Shown one piece after another: positions 43,944 to 52,133 of a stretch of DNA of 64,000 nucleotides. The notes under the pieces are model-generated. The model saw nothing but the letters and a program-made list of their open reading frames with translations. It was not told the origin of the DNA and did no database searches. Made by a program: the position numbers and the translations under genes. Within the stretch, counting starts at the first letter, position 1, and every line of letters starts with the position of its first letter. The DNA is from Celerinatantimonas sp046054165 (GTDB taxonomy: Bacteria; Pseudomonadota; Gammaproteobacteria; Enterobacterales; Celerinatantimonadaceae): assembly GCF_046054165.1 (NCBI RefSeq), contig NZ_JBFNXK010000014.1, positions 1 through 64,000 of the forward strand, in the 5' to 3' direction.

Positions 43944-44774
43944 ATGGCACTTTATGTCAATACAAACGTATCGTCGTTAAATGCCCAGCGGCAGCTTAGC
44001 CAATCTAGTAATGCGTTGAATACGTCGTTCCAACGCCTTTCTTCTGGGTTTCGAATTAATTCGGCAAAAGATGATGCAGCAGGTCTGCAGATTTCAAACC
44101 GAATGACATCTCAAATTCAGGGGTTGGACCGGGCTACTCTGAATGCTCAGGATGGGATTTCGATTTCCCAGACGGCTGAAGGGGCAATGGATGAAATTAC
44201 CACATCACTGCAACGGATTCGTACCTTAGCGATTCAGTCTCAGGATGGTGTGAATAATGCTGATGACCGCAATGCATTGCAGGCGGAAGTTTCTCAGCTT
44301 AAAACTGAAATGAGCCGTGTCGCCCAGACCACCCAGTTTGGTGGGGTCAATATTCTGGATGGAACATTTTCAGCTAAATTCCTGGTCGGTGCAAACGCAG
44401 GTGAACAGCAGAACATTAGCGTCAACATCGAAAATGCCGGTGGATGGGGAACTAGTGGCTTGAACTTAAACGCTTTAAGCGTGCTCTCCGTGCCTTTAGC
44501 TTCAGCAGCTATCAACCAGGTTGATGATGCGATTAAAAAAGTAGATTCACAGCGGGCTAAAATGGGGGCGGTTCAAAACCGATTCCAGTCAACCATTCGA
44601 AACCTGACTAATATTTCGAATAACGTGACAGAAGCTCGTTCACGTATTAAGGATACTGATTATGCAAAAGAAACAGCTACCTTAACCAAGAATCGTATTA
44701 TTCAGCAGACTGCGACCACAATTTTGGCGCAGGCTAACCAACGGCCGCAAGCCGCGTTATCACTGCTCGGATAA
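43944..44774 (+). CDS. Flagellin 1
   Basis: The product has 276 residues. It has the conserved D0/D1 N-terminus (VNTNVSSLNAQRQL, RLSSGFRINSAKDDAAGLQISNRM) and C-terminus (SRIKDTDYAKETATLTKNRI, ILAQANQRPQAALSLLG). The central region is short, so outer D2/D3 domains are absent. LQRIRTLAIQSQDG is the TLR5-type segment. The start is preceded by AGGAG at 43930-43934. It is very similar to flagellin 2. Its serine/threonine-rich D1 loops are probable Maf glycosylation targets. Confidence 0.96.
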   Translation: MALYVNTNVSSLNAQRQLSQSSNALNTSFQRLSSGFRINSAKDDAAGLQISNRMTSQIQGLDRATLNAQDGISISQTAEGAMDEITTSLQRIRTLAIQSQDGVNNADDRNALQAEVSQLKTEMSRVAQTTQFGGVNILDGTFSAKFLVGANAGEQQNISVNIENAGGWGTSGLNLNALSVLSVPLASAAINQVDDAIKKVDSQRAKMGAVQNRFQSTIRNLTNISNNVTEARSRIKDTDYAKETATLTKNRIIQQTATTILAQANQRPQAALSLLG

Positions 44775-44782
44775 TAAGAAAA

Positions 44783-44809
44783 GGACGGTGGGGGTTCAGT
44801 CCACCGTCC
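44783..44809 (+). terminator. Hairpin directly after flagellin gene 1
   Basis: GGACGGTGG (44783-44791) and CCACCGTCC (44801-44809) form a perfect 9-bp stem. It starts 8 bases after the stop codon and lacks a long T run, so it may protect the mRNA 3' end or terminate weakly. A stronger terminator follows at 44909. Confidence 0.6.
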
Positions 44810-44833
44810 TTGGGAGGTTTCGCGCTGAAAGAC

Positions 44834-44847
44834 TCTTAGGAGGCTCA
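44834..44847 (+). repeat. Copy of the flagellin 2 ribosome-binding segment without a gene
   Basis: TCTTAGGAGGCTCA here is identical to 45275-45288, which is the ribosome-binding segment just before flagellin 2. No start codon or open frame follows in this copy. It may be a trace of duplication or recombination between flagellin genes. The 44775-45292 spacer contains no other gene. Confidence 0.5.
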
Positions 44848-44908
44848 TTTCCTAGAATAAGACAAAGCGCAAAGGTTCGCTCTCAATCTCCTATCATATT
44901 GAGCGATT

Positions 44909-44932
44909 GGCCAGGTTTCCCTGGCCTTTTTT
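44909..44932 (+). terminator. Rho-independent terminator of flagellin gene 1
   Basis: GGCCAGG and CCTGGCC form a 7-bp stem with a TTTC loop followed by six T. Confidence 0.88.
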
Positions 44933-45120
44933 GCAGTGGTTCAAACTGCTCGCTGATTTATTTGCATGATATATGCCACATGTAAGTAATATTTTTTTGA
45001 CGCACTGGATCACCATGATTAAGTGGTTTTAGTCCCTCTTTTCTTTCCTCGTGATATTTCGTTAGACTGTTGTGATGGCAGTGAGCGGCAATAAATTTCC
45101 GAATTTTTAATAAATAATCC

Positions 45121-45147
45121 TAAAGGTTGCCGTTTTAGGGCCGTTAT
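45121..45147 (+). promoter_or_regulatory. Sigma-28 (FliA) promoter of flagellin gene 2
   Basis: TAAAGGTT, an 11-base spacer, then GCCGTTAT matches the FliA consensus well. It lies 145 bases upstream of the start, leaving a long leader with a hairpin next to the ribosome site. Confidence 0.8.
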
Positions 45148-45241
45148 AGAGATTGAAGATTAAGACTTCACTCAAGGATAAGGTTGTCTTGGTTGCCAGG
45201 TTCAGGCGCTAAGAGGTTCAACAACCATCCTGGTTTTAGGG

Positions 45242-45268
45242 CTAATCCGACCGGTTCAATCGGGTTAG
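45242..45268 (+). promoter_or_regulatory. Stem-loop in the long leader of flagellin 2
   Basis: CTAATCCGA (45242-45250) and TCGGGTTAG (45260-45268) pair over 9 bp with one wobble. The AGGAGG ribosome site is at 45279-45284, ten bases later. The hairpin may stabilise the message or affect translation; this is inference. Confidence 0.4.
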
Positions 45269-45292
45269 TTTATTTCTTAGGAGGCTCAAATT

Positions 45293-46120
45293 ATGGCAGT
45301 AGTTGTCAATACGAATGTGTCGTCATTGAATGCTCAGAGACAACTTTATAGTTCTGGTAATTCACTCGACACGGCATACCAAAGATTAAGCTCTGGTTTC
45401 CGGATTAACTCGGCTAAAGATGATGCAGCAGGTCTGCAGATCTCAAACCGAATGACCTCTCAGATCCAGGGCCTCGATCGTGCAACAATGAATGGTCAGG
45501 ATGGCATTTCAGTGGCTCAAACCGCTGAAGGTGCAATGGATGAATTGACAACCATGATGCAGCGGATGCGCTCATTGGCCGTTCAATCTCAGGATGGTGT
45601 CAACAACTCGGATGACCGTGCGGCTTTGCAGGCTGAAGTCTCATCTCTGAAATCAGAAATGAGCCGTGTCGCCCAGACCACTCAGTTTGGTGGTGTGAAT
45701 TTGCTGGATGGTAATTTCTCCGCCAAATTCTTAGTTGGTGCGAATGCGGGTGCAAACCAAAACATCAGTGTCAATATTAGTCGTACGAATGGTTGGGGTG
45801 CGCAGGGATTAGGTCTTGGTGGTTTGACGGTCGGTTCTGTTGCCGATGCAAGTGCCGCGATTGGTTCTCTGGATACAGCCATTAAAACCGTGGATAGCCA
45901 ACGGGCAAAATTAGGTGCGATTCAGAACCGGTTTGATTCCACAATTCGAAACTTATCCAACGTTTCACAAAATGTGACATCAGCTCGTTCGCGGATCCGG
46001 GATACTGACTTTGCTAAAGAAACTGCGCATTTGACAAAAGCTCGGATTTTGCAGCAGACCAGTACCTCAATTCTGGGTCAGGCGAATCAGCGACCACAAG
46101 CTGCACTTGCCCTGATTTAA
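45293..46120 (+). CDS. Flagellin 2
   Basis: The product has 275 residues with the same design as flagellin 1 and near-identical D0/D1 halves (RLSSGFRINSAKDDAAGLQI, RVAQTTQFGGVNLLDGNFSAKF, QANQRPQAALALI). The middle (about 155-190) differs most. AGGAGG lies at 45279-45284. Two tandem flagellins with separate FliA promoters suggest different doses or positions in the filament. It is followed by flaG. Confidence 0.96.
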   Translation: MAVVVNTNVSSLNAQRQLYSSGNSLDTAYQRLSSGFRINSAKDDAAGLQISNRMTSQIQGLDRATMNGQDGISVAQTAEGAMDELTTMMQRMRSLAVQSQDGVNNSDDRAALQAEVSSLKSEMSRVAQTTQFGGVNLLDGNFSAKFLVGANAGANQNISVNISRTNGWGAQGLGLGGLTVGSVADASAAIGSLDTAIKTVDSQRAKLGAIQNRFDSTIRNLSNVSQNVTSARSRIRDTDFAKETAHLTKARILQQTSTSILGQANQRPQAALALI

Positions 46121-46175
46121 TGGGCATGACTCCGGTGAGTCCATGACTCCCGGGGACTGATTGGGAGGCTGAAAT

Positions 46176-46568
46176 ATGTCAAATGATATTGATTCAGTCA
46201 TAACAAATGGCATGGCATCGGTTTCTCATCAGACGGCAGGCGATAGCAAGAATCGCGCCGCCAATGCAACAAATGAGGCGCGAAACTTGCAGGCAGTTGA
46301 TCAGCAATCAACGCAACCTCAGCTGTCTGACGAGGATGTTGGTCATATAGTTGCTGCTGCTAATCAAATCCTTGAAGCTCAGCCGACAGCGGTTCGGTTT
46401 AAAGTGGATAAATCAGATGGGGAAATGGTGACTTCGATTTATAATTCGAGTACTAATGAACTCATTCGTGAAATTCCATCTCAGGAACTTCGGGAGATAT
46501 CCGCTAGACTTAAAGAGTATCAGGATGCGACTGATCAGGCGGGGCTATTAGTTGATCAGCTCGTTTAG
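46176..46568 (+). CDS. flaG: FlaG-family flagellar protein
   Basis: The product has 130 residues. A disordered N-terminus leads to the FlaG domain (about 60-130): TAVRFKVDKSDGEMVTSIYNSSTNELIREIPSQELREI. It lies between flagellin 2 and fliD, the standard polar-flagellum position, and influences filament length. It has a GGGAGG ribosome site. Confidence 0.92.
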   Translation: MSNDIDSVITNGMASVSHQTAGDSKNRAANATNEARNLQAVDQQSTQPQLSDEDVGHIVAAANQILEAQPTAVRFKVDKSDGEMVTSIYNSSTNELIREIPSQELREISARLKEYQDATDQAGLLVDQLV

Positions 46569-46591
46569 GCGAAACGATTAGGAGAATGTAA

Positions 46592-48136
46592 ATGCCCGGA
46601 ATGACTGCGGCAGGTGTCGGTAGTGGACTTGATCTTGAATCACTCATGAGGGCTTATATTTCTGCTGAGCGTCAGCCTCAAGAGACTCGGATCAATCAAC
46701 GACAGAATACACTTAACGTGACCTTGTCTGCTGTTGGCAGTATAAGGTCTGCGTTAAGTGACTTTCAAACTCAGCTTGATAAAGCCGGTAATGAGCAACA
46801 GTTTTTGCCAAGACAAGCCCTGTTAAATGGTCAGGTCATTAGTGGCAGCTCATCAACGGATTCTGATAGCCGTAATGATAATAATTCATCGGATTCTTCT
46901 ACCTCATCAAATAATACCGCTGCCAGTGGCGATCAGCCTTTCGCCGTTTCATTGTCCAATCGGGCCGTCAACGGGATTTATGATGTGCAGATCCGGCAGT
47001 TGGCATCGGGTTCCCGACTGACATCCCAAGAACTTTATGATTCATCTGATCAAGTGATCAGCCATCAAGATGGCAAATTAACGTTTCGGGCCGGTGAAGG
47101 TGATAAAGAACAGTCGTTTAGTGTGGATGTTAATGCTGGGATGACCCTTGAGCAATTACGCCGCTCAATTAATTCGGCATCGGGTAATTTTGGCGTGACG
47201 GCTAATTTAATTAATTCGCAGGAAGGGACGCATCTGGTATTAGATAGCTCTAAATCAGGTGTTGACGATGATAATAACCCCGATAACGGTAATCCTAATG
47301 ATCTGGTGGTTACTACTGAAAGACAGCAGGTCATCGATCCTACCACTCAGCAACCTGTTTTCCTCGATAATAGTGAATTGGTGGATTTTGTCTCTAATTT
47401 GGATACCACGCGGAGTTCATCTGGTGCTGCGATTGAGATTAATGGCCTGAGTGCGACCAGTGATACCAATCAATTTAATAATGTGATTTCAGGGATTAGT
47501 TTAACTGCCAATCATTTGACGACTGAACCGGCTCATTTACAGATCCAACCCGATGTGGAGGGGGCTGTAAAAAATGTGCATCAATTTGTGGATGCGTACA
47601 ATAAAGTGATCACTCAGGTTGATCAATATAGTAAATCCGATCCGGTCCAACGGGGTGACGATAATAGTAACCGAAAACCGTTAAGCGGTGACGGGATGCT
47701 GCGGACCATGCGCTTTGCGATGGGGCGGTTAGCCAGTGGTGGGTTTACAAATACGGATAATCCTGATCGTACCCGAACGTTATATGGCGTTGGGATCTCA
47801 ATGGATCGAGATGGCAAATTGTCGGTTGATGATCAGGTATTGAGACGAGAGCTGAATAATAATTTAAATAGTGTTGGCCAGTTTTTTGCATCAGAAGGGG
47901 GTGTGGCTGATCGGTTTTCTCATTTTGTGAAGAGTTATGAACAGACTGGCGGTATTTTGGATCATCGTCAGCGGAATGTTCAGGCTCAGTTAACGGATAA
48001 CCGAAATGATGAAGCTGCACTCAATGATCGAATGGATCAGTACGAGAAAACATTGCGTTCTCGCTTTGCATCATTCGACCAAATGATGGGCGGGTTAAAT
48101 GAACAGATGAATTATGTTCAGAGCCATCTCAGTTAA
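46592..48136 (+). CDS. fliD: Flagellar filament cap protein FliD
   Basis: The product has 514 residues. The N-terminus has AGVGSGLDLESLMRAYISAERQP, the middle domain has VNGIYDVQIRQLASGSRLTSQ, and the C-terminal coiled coil has NDEAALNDRMDQYEKTLRSRFASFDQMMGGLNEQMNYV. Residues about 85-110 form an S/N/D-rich low-complexity segment. It caps the filament and folds arriving flagellin. Confidence 0.95.
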   Translation: MPGMTAAGVGSGLDLESLMRAYISAERQPQETRINQRQNTLNVTLSAVGSIRSALSDFQTQLDKAGNEQQFLPRQALLNGQVISGSSSTDSDSRNDNNSSDSSTSSNNTAASGDQPFAVSLSNRAVNGIYDVQIRQLASGSRLTSQELYDSSDQVISHQDGKLTFRAGEGDKEQSFSVDVNAGMTLEQLRRSINSASGNFGVTANLINSQEGTHLVLDSSKSGVDDDNNPDNGNPNDLVVTTERQQVIDPTTQQPVFLDNSELVDFVSNLDTTRSSSGAAIEINGLSATSDTNQFNNVISGISLTANHLTTEPAHLQIQPDVEGAVKNVHQFVDAYNKVITQVDQYSKSDPVQRGDDNSNRKPLSGDGMLRTMRFAMGRLASGGFTNTDNPDRTRTLYGVGISMDRDGKLSVDDQVLRRELNNNLNSVGQFFASEGGVADRFSHFVKSYEQTGGILDHRQRNVQAQLTDNRNDEAALNDRMDQYEKTLRSRFASFDQMMGGLNEQMNYVQSHLS

Positions 48137-48157
48137 TGTCTGTTGAGAGATAGGATT

Positions 48158-48580
48158 ATGTATAAAAAAGGGATCAATCAATACCGGCAGGTTGGTATCA
48201 AAGATCAAATAGCAACCGCTGATCCACATAAGATTACTCAGCTGTTAATGCAGGCTGTGCTAGAAAATTTGGCGATTGCCAAAGGGTGTATGGAGCGCCA
48301 TGATCTGGTGAATAAGGCAAAACCTATTGCCAAAGCAACTTCTATTATTTCTTCACTCAGAAATACTCTGGATCATGAGGTCGGCGGGGAGATTACCCAG
48401 AATTTAGATAGTTTATACACCTTCATGTTAGAGCAACTTTCCGAAGCTTCACTGACCAATAATCCGGCAATTATTGCCGATGTGATCGAAATTATGCTTC
48501 CGATTAAGTCAGCCTGGGATCAGATCCCGGAGGCGGATAAACAGGCGGCGTATCGGATGCGGAATAGTGCGGCCTCTTGA
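48158..48580 (+). CDS. fliS: Flagellin export chaperone FliS
   Basis: The product has 140 residues starting MYKKGINQYRQVGI, with the family segments ADPHKITQLLMQAVLENLAIAKGCM and LDSLYTFMLEQLSEASLTNNPAII. It binds the flagellin C-terminus before export. The start is ATG 48158 rather than the in-frame TTG 48143, since TAGGA precedes it. Its stop codon overlaps the next start (TGATG). Confidence 0.94.
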   Translation: MYKKGINQYRQVGIKDQIATADPHKITQLLMQAVLENLAIAKGCMERHDLVNKAKPIAKATSIISSLRNTLDHEVGGEITQNLDSLYTFMLEQLSEASLTNNPAIIADVIEIMLPIKSAWDQIPEADKQAAYRMRNSAAS

Positions 48581-48882
48581 TGGATAATGAGAGTGAACGA
48601 ATCAGACTGGTTGCCCAGTCTGATCAAATTTTAGAGCTGATGGCCCAGGCATTGGAAGGTGATATTTTACCTGAACAGGTCGAACATTTCTTAGTCGAAC
48701 ACCAGCAAGTATTAACTCGGCTGGTCGAGTTAGATGTCGGAGAAGTCTGCCTTCAGGAACGGTTAAATAAACTTCGACAACTGGTCGAAACCATCCAGCA
48801 TATTCAGCAGAATGCGGAAAAAGGGTTGAATGCGATTCATCAGACTCGTCGGCTCGCAAAAACTTATGATGCACAACGCTAA
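48580..48882 (+). CDS. FliT-like small flagellar chaperone
   Basis: The product has 100 residues, all helical and acidic. It has no strong named motif (MDNESERIRLVAQSDQILEL, LNKLRQLVETIQHIQQ). Size, predicted coiled coil and the position right after fliS (four-base overlap) match the FliT/FlaI-type slot of Vibrio clusters. Function as a FliD chaperone is inferred from position. Confidence 0.7.
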   Translation: MDNESERIRLVAQSDQILELMAQALEGDILPEQVEHFLVEHQQVLTRLVELDVGEVCLQERLNKLRQLVETIQHIQQNAEKGLNAIHQTRRLAKTYDAQR

Positions 48883-48893
48883 GATCATTTTTT

Positions 48894-51731
48894 ATGCTGA
48901 ATGCGATTGATTACCAACTTTGTCATGATGAAGTTCGTCAGCAGGCGAATGAAACTCAACTAGCTCCTGTTATGCTACAAAATAACAGAACCAATCTTCT
49001 GGCTTTAGGGCAGTATTTCCCGCAGCTCGGACAACAGTTGGAGCAATACCAGCCTACTCGTTTTTCCCCATTTGTGACTCGTGAACAGCAGCTTAACATT
49101 ATGTATGTGATGCGGGCTCGGGCGCTCTACGGTATTACGCCTTTGCAGCAAGTTCAGCAACAACTTGCCGATTTTTATCAGGCAGCTTTGTATGTTGATA
49201 AACAGCAGACTTATTCGGTCATCGAACCGCAGATTTGTCCAGGCGCTTCTTTAAATACAATTTATCCGGGGATTGAGGCGCGATATCAGGCGGTTGATTC
49301 GACGCGTTCGGCATCGCTGGTGATTTTAGGATGTGGACTGGGACTGCACTTATTGGAGTTGGTTAAAGCGGGCTGTTGGTCTTCGATATTACTGGTTGAA
49401 CCGGAATTTGATCTGCTTAAAGTTTCTCTGTTATCCGCGGATTGGGCTGCGTTTTTAGATTATTGCAATTCTCATCATATTGCATTGGAAATTCAGACGC
49501 AGCAACAGGGACATGAATTACTTCACTCGGTGACGCAATGGTTGACGCAGCAGGATGTGGTTGGTTTTTATCTGTATCGTCACTATCAATATCCTCTGTT
49601 TAATCGGCTGGAACTGGATTTGGCATTGGGACGGATCCACTGGTCTCGTTTGGATGAGCTAGCGGTATCGGAATCGATGGAAATGCGTCATTATGAGTTC
49701 GGTTTTTCACTGGCTCATTACTTGTCAGAGTCATCCCATTCGGTGGCGGATCAGTCGCTATTTAAACGCAATGCCGAGTCGTTTGAACAATTTTTGCCGG
49801 ATATTGCAGCCTCCTTTCGTCAATATCAGCCGCAGCGCTGGATCCTGTTCGCAGATGCTCATCAACAGCCGAATGTACTGGATTTAGAGCAGGGGACAAC
49901 GCTATATCTGGATGATGGACAGCAAGCAAGCCTTGATTATCTGGCGCACTATCAAGCCCATCCTAAACTGGAAAAAATGGATGCTCGGATCGGCGCTCGT
50001 AAAGCCAGTCCCTATTTGCATTATCGCTATTCCGATCAACTGAAGACTCTAGTTCAGGAACTGCCGGAAGATGGATTTCATAGCCTGCCGCATAAATTAC
50101 CTTCGTTTTTAATGTACGGTTGTGGCTTGGGATATCAATTGGAACAGTTAGTGATGCATTATGAGATTGATAATTTCATTCTGTATGAGCCTAATGCCGA
50201 CTATTTTTATGCATCTTTATTTACGATGAATTGGTGTGATGTTTTACAGCGGCTAGATTCGCTGCAGAGCAATTTATACTTGAATATCGGGGATAATGGC
50301 GAGCATATGGTGGATGATATTTTAAGCCGCCTGAATTACAGTGGGATGCATATCCTCTCCTATACCTTTTTTTACATTAGTTATTATCAGCGCGATTTTG
50401 ATCAGCATATTCGTCACACCCGTGAACATATGAAGGTGTTGCTGAATATTAGTGAGTATTATGATCATGCCTTTTATAACTGGACGCATACCCGGGAGTC
50501 ATTAACACAGAATTGTCCCTATTTGCTCAAGCAATTATCGCCGGTCTATCGGCAGCAGATGGCTGATCTTCCGGTATTTATTGTTGGGAATGGACCTTCA
50601 TTGGATCAATCGGTTGAAGTGCTGAAAGCCTATCAGGATCGGGCGATTATCATTTCCTGTGGGACTAGTTTAAAAGCATTATATAAATATGGGATCAAGC
50701 CGGATTTTCATGCCGAGGTCGAACAGACCCGTTCTACATATCACTGGATTTGTCAGGTACCGGATAAAGCGTGGCTGAAACAAATTGATTTACTGACTGT
50801 TAATGGGGTTCATCCCGATGTTTCGTCATTATTCCGGCAGACGTTTCTCTGTTTTAAACGCGGTGAAGCAGCCACATTAGCAGCTTTGTTAGCGGATCCA
50901 GATGCTGGACGTTATCAGGATATTTTATATTCCTACCCTACGGTTTCTAATTGTGCCGTGGCCTATGTTTTAGCCTTGGGATTTAAACAGTTATATTTAT
51001 TTGGTGTGGATTTAGGATTTACCGATCCTCGTTATCATCATAGTCAGCAGTCGGCTTATTTTAAGGAACAAGACGGAAAGGAAATCTATGATTACACCAA
51101 GCACGGTGTTGGGTTGCAGGTCCCCGGTAATTTTGATGATTATGTGTTTACCAAATACGAGTTTCGTTATTCGGCGGAGATTATTGAAAAAACCTTGGCG
51201 GAATATCGTGGGGTCGATTGCTATAACACTAGTCACGGTGCTTTTATTCAAGGGACCATCCCGCTGCCGCTCGATTATCTGCTGATCACGAATGATCCCA
51301 TTGATAAGTCGGCCTTTCGCAAATGGTTATTGTCAGAAGCCTATGATAATCAGAGTTCCGTGTTAGCTGCGCATTTAGCCGATTGGTTCGGTGATGGTCA
51401 TATGCTGATGTTTCTGGATAAATTATTAGAATTAGCCGAACAACCTTGTCAAAACTGGAGTGAAGCATTGCGATTACAGAATCAGCAAATGGCGTTGCTG
51501 GCGGCTTCGGCTCAGAATACGCGTTCACTGTTTTTTGTGCTGATGCGAGGCACGATTAATTTTTCACTGACTTATCTGACAAGGCTCGCTTTTTCCTGTG
51601 ATGATGAACCGCTTTGTATGCAACGTTATCAGCAAGGGCAGGCGATTTGGATCGATTATATTAAAGCGATTCAAAAACACTATCAGTCTCCCGAGAGTGT
51701 TTTTGATCAGACTCCCGGTCTTAATTTTTAA
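48894..51731 (+). CDS. Maf flagellin glycosyltransferase (MAF/DUF115 family)
   Basis: The product has 945 residues. Two similar Rossmann-like nucleotide-binding units appear, with GCGLG at 146-150 followed by LLVEPEFDLLKVSL, and GCGLG at 409-413 followed by ILYEPNADYFYASL. The MAF core starts near 558 with PVFIVGNGPSLDQSVEVLKAY, ISCGTSLKALYKYGIKPDFHAEVE and QLYLFGVDLGFTDPRYHH. Maf enzymes transfer pseudaminic or legionaminic acid from the CMP-sugar to flagellin Ser/Thr. It is cotranscribed with fliS and fliT and adjacent to pseC/pseB, which fits pseudaminic acid as the donor. Confidence 0.9.
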   Translation: MLNAIDYQLCHDEVRQQANETQLAPVMLQNNRTNLLALGQYFPQLGQQLEQYQPTRFSPFVTREQQLNIMYVMRARALYGITPLQQVQQQLADFYQAALYVDKQQTYSVIEPQICPGASLNTIYPGIEARYQAVDSTRSASLVILGCGLGLHLLELVKAGCWSSILLVEPEFDLLKVSLLSADWAAFLDYCNSHHIALEIQTQQQGHELLHSVTQWLTQQDVVGFYLYRHYQYPLFNRLELDLALGRIHWSRLDELAVSESMEMRHYEFGFSLAHYLSESSHSVADQSLFKRNAESFEQFLPDIAASFRQYQPQRWILFADAHQQPNVLDLEQGTTLYLDDGQQASLDYLAHYQAHPKLEKMDARIGARKASPYLHYRYSDQLKTLVQELPEDGFHSLPHKLPSFLMYGCGLGYQLEQLVMHYEIDNFILYEPNADYFYASLFTMNWCDVLQRLDSLQSNLYLNIGDNGEHMVDDILSRLNYSGMHILSYTFFYISYYQRDFDQHIRHTREHMKVLLNISEYYDHAFYNWTHTRESLTQNCPYLLKQLSPVYRQQMADLPVFIVGNGPSLDQSVEVLKAYQDRAIIISCGTSLKALYKYGIKPDFHAEVEQTRSTYHWICQVPDKAWLKQIDLLTVNGVHPDVSSLFRQTFLCFKRGEAATLAALLADPDAGRYQDILYSYPTVSNCAVAYVLALGFKQLYLFGVDLGFTDPRYHHSQQSAYFKEQDGKEIYDYTKHGVGLQVPGNFDDYVFTKYEFRYSAEIIEKTLAEYRGVDCYNTSHGAFIQGTIPLPLDYLLITNDPIDKSAFRKWLLSEAYDNQSSVLAAHLADWFGDGHMLMFLDKLLELAEQPCQNWSEALRLQNQQMALLAASAQNTRSLFFVLMRGTINFSLTYLTRLAFSCDDEPLCMQRYQQGQAIWIDYIKAIQKHYQSPESVFDQTPGLNF

Positions 51732-52125
51732 AGGATGAATGTTGCTGGGCTATCTGTTCGAAATAAAGGGTCAGAGGTTGTTCTTGTCGCCCCTGCAGAT
51801 AGTGATAGACCAAACTGGGAAACGCATATTTGTAAGGTTCATGTACAACAAAGGTCTGAGGCGGTTCGTTGCCCTGTTCGGCTTCGTAGAGCCAGTGGCC
51901 GCCATATTGGCGAATAAATAGTTCACCCAGATAGGCCCCAAGCATATAAGAAAGTGTAAAGTTGGTTTTGTCATCCATCGGTTGTTCTTGCAGTAATTCA
52001 AGTAACTGCTGAACAAGAGGAACGCTGTCCAGGCTGAGATCTAAATTGATATTCTGTTCCTGAGCAAACGCCATCGCATCTTTAGCTGATCCTTGCATGA
52101 GTTCAGTAATGTTCACAGATTCCAT
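51721..52125 (-). CDS. Uncharacterised small protein in the pse operon
   Basis: The product has 134 residues. I do not recognise a named family with confidence. It is soluble and acidic, with LSYMLGAYLGELFIRQYGGHWLYEAEQG and FVVHEPYKYAFPSLVYHYLQG as its most distinctive parts. It has no signal peptide or membrane segment. It follows pseC by 8 bases on the same strand and overlaps the 3' end of maf by 11 bases, convergent. It probably belongs to the pseB-pseC transcription unit. Confidence 0.75.
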   Translation of the reverse strand: MESVNITELMQGSAKDAMAFAQEQNINLDLSLDSVPLVQQLLELLQEQPMDDKTNFTLSYMLGAYLGELFIRQYGGHWLYEAEQGNEPPQTFVVHEPYKYAFPSLVYHYLQGRQEQPLTLYFEQIAQQHSSFKN

Positions 52126-52133
52126 AGTATCCT

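Noticed and set aside
44788..44985. Small open frame of 65 codons after flagellin 1
   Set aside because: It spans two hairpins, one a clear terminator, and has no ribosome-binding site.
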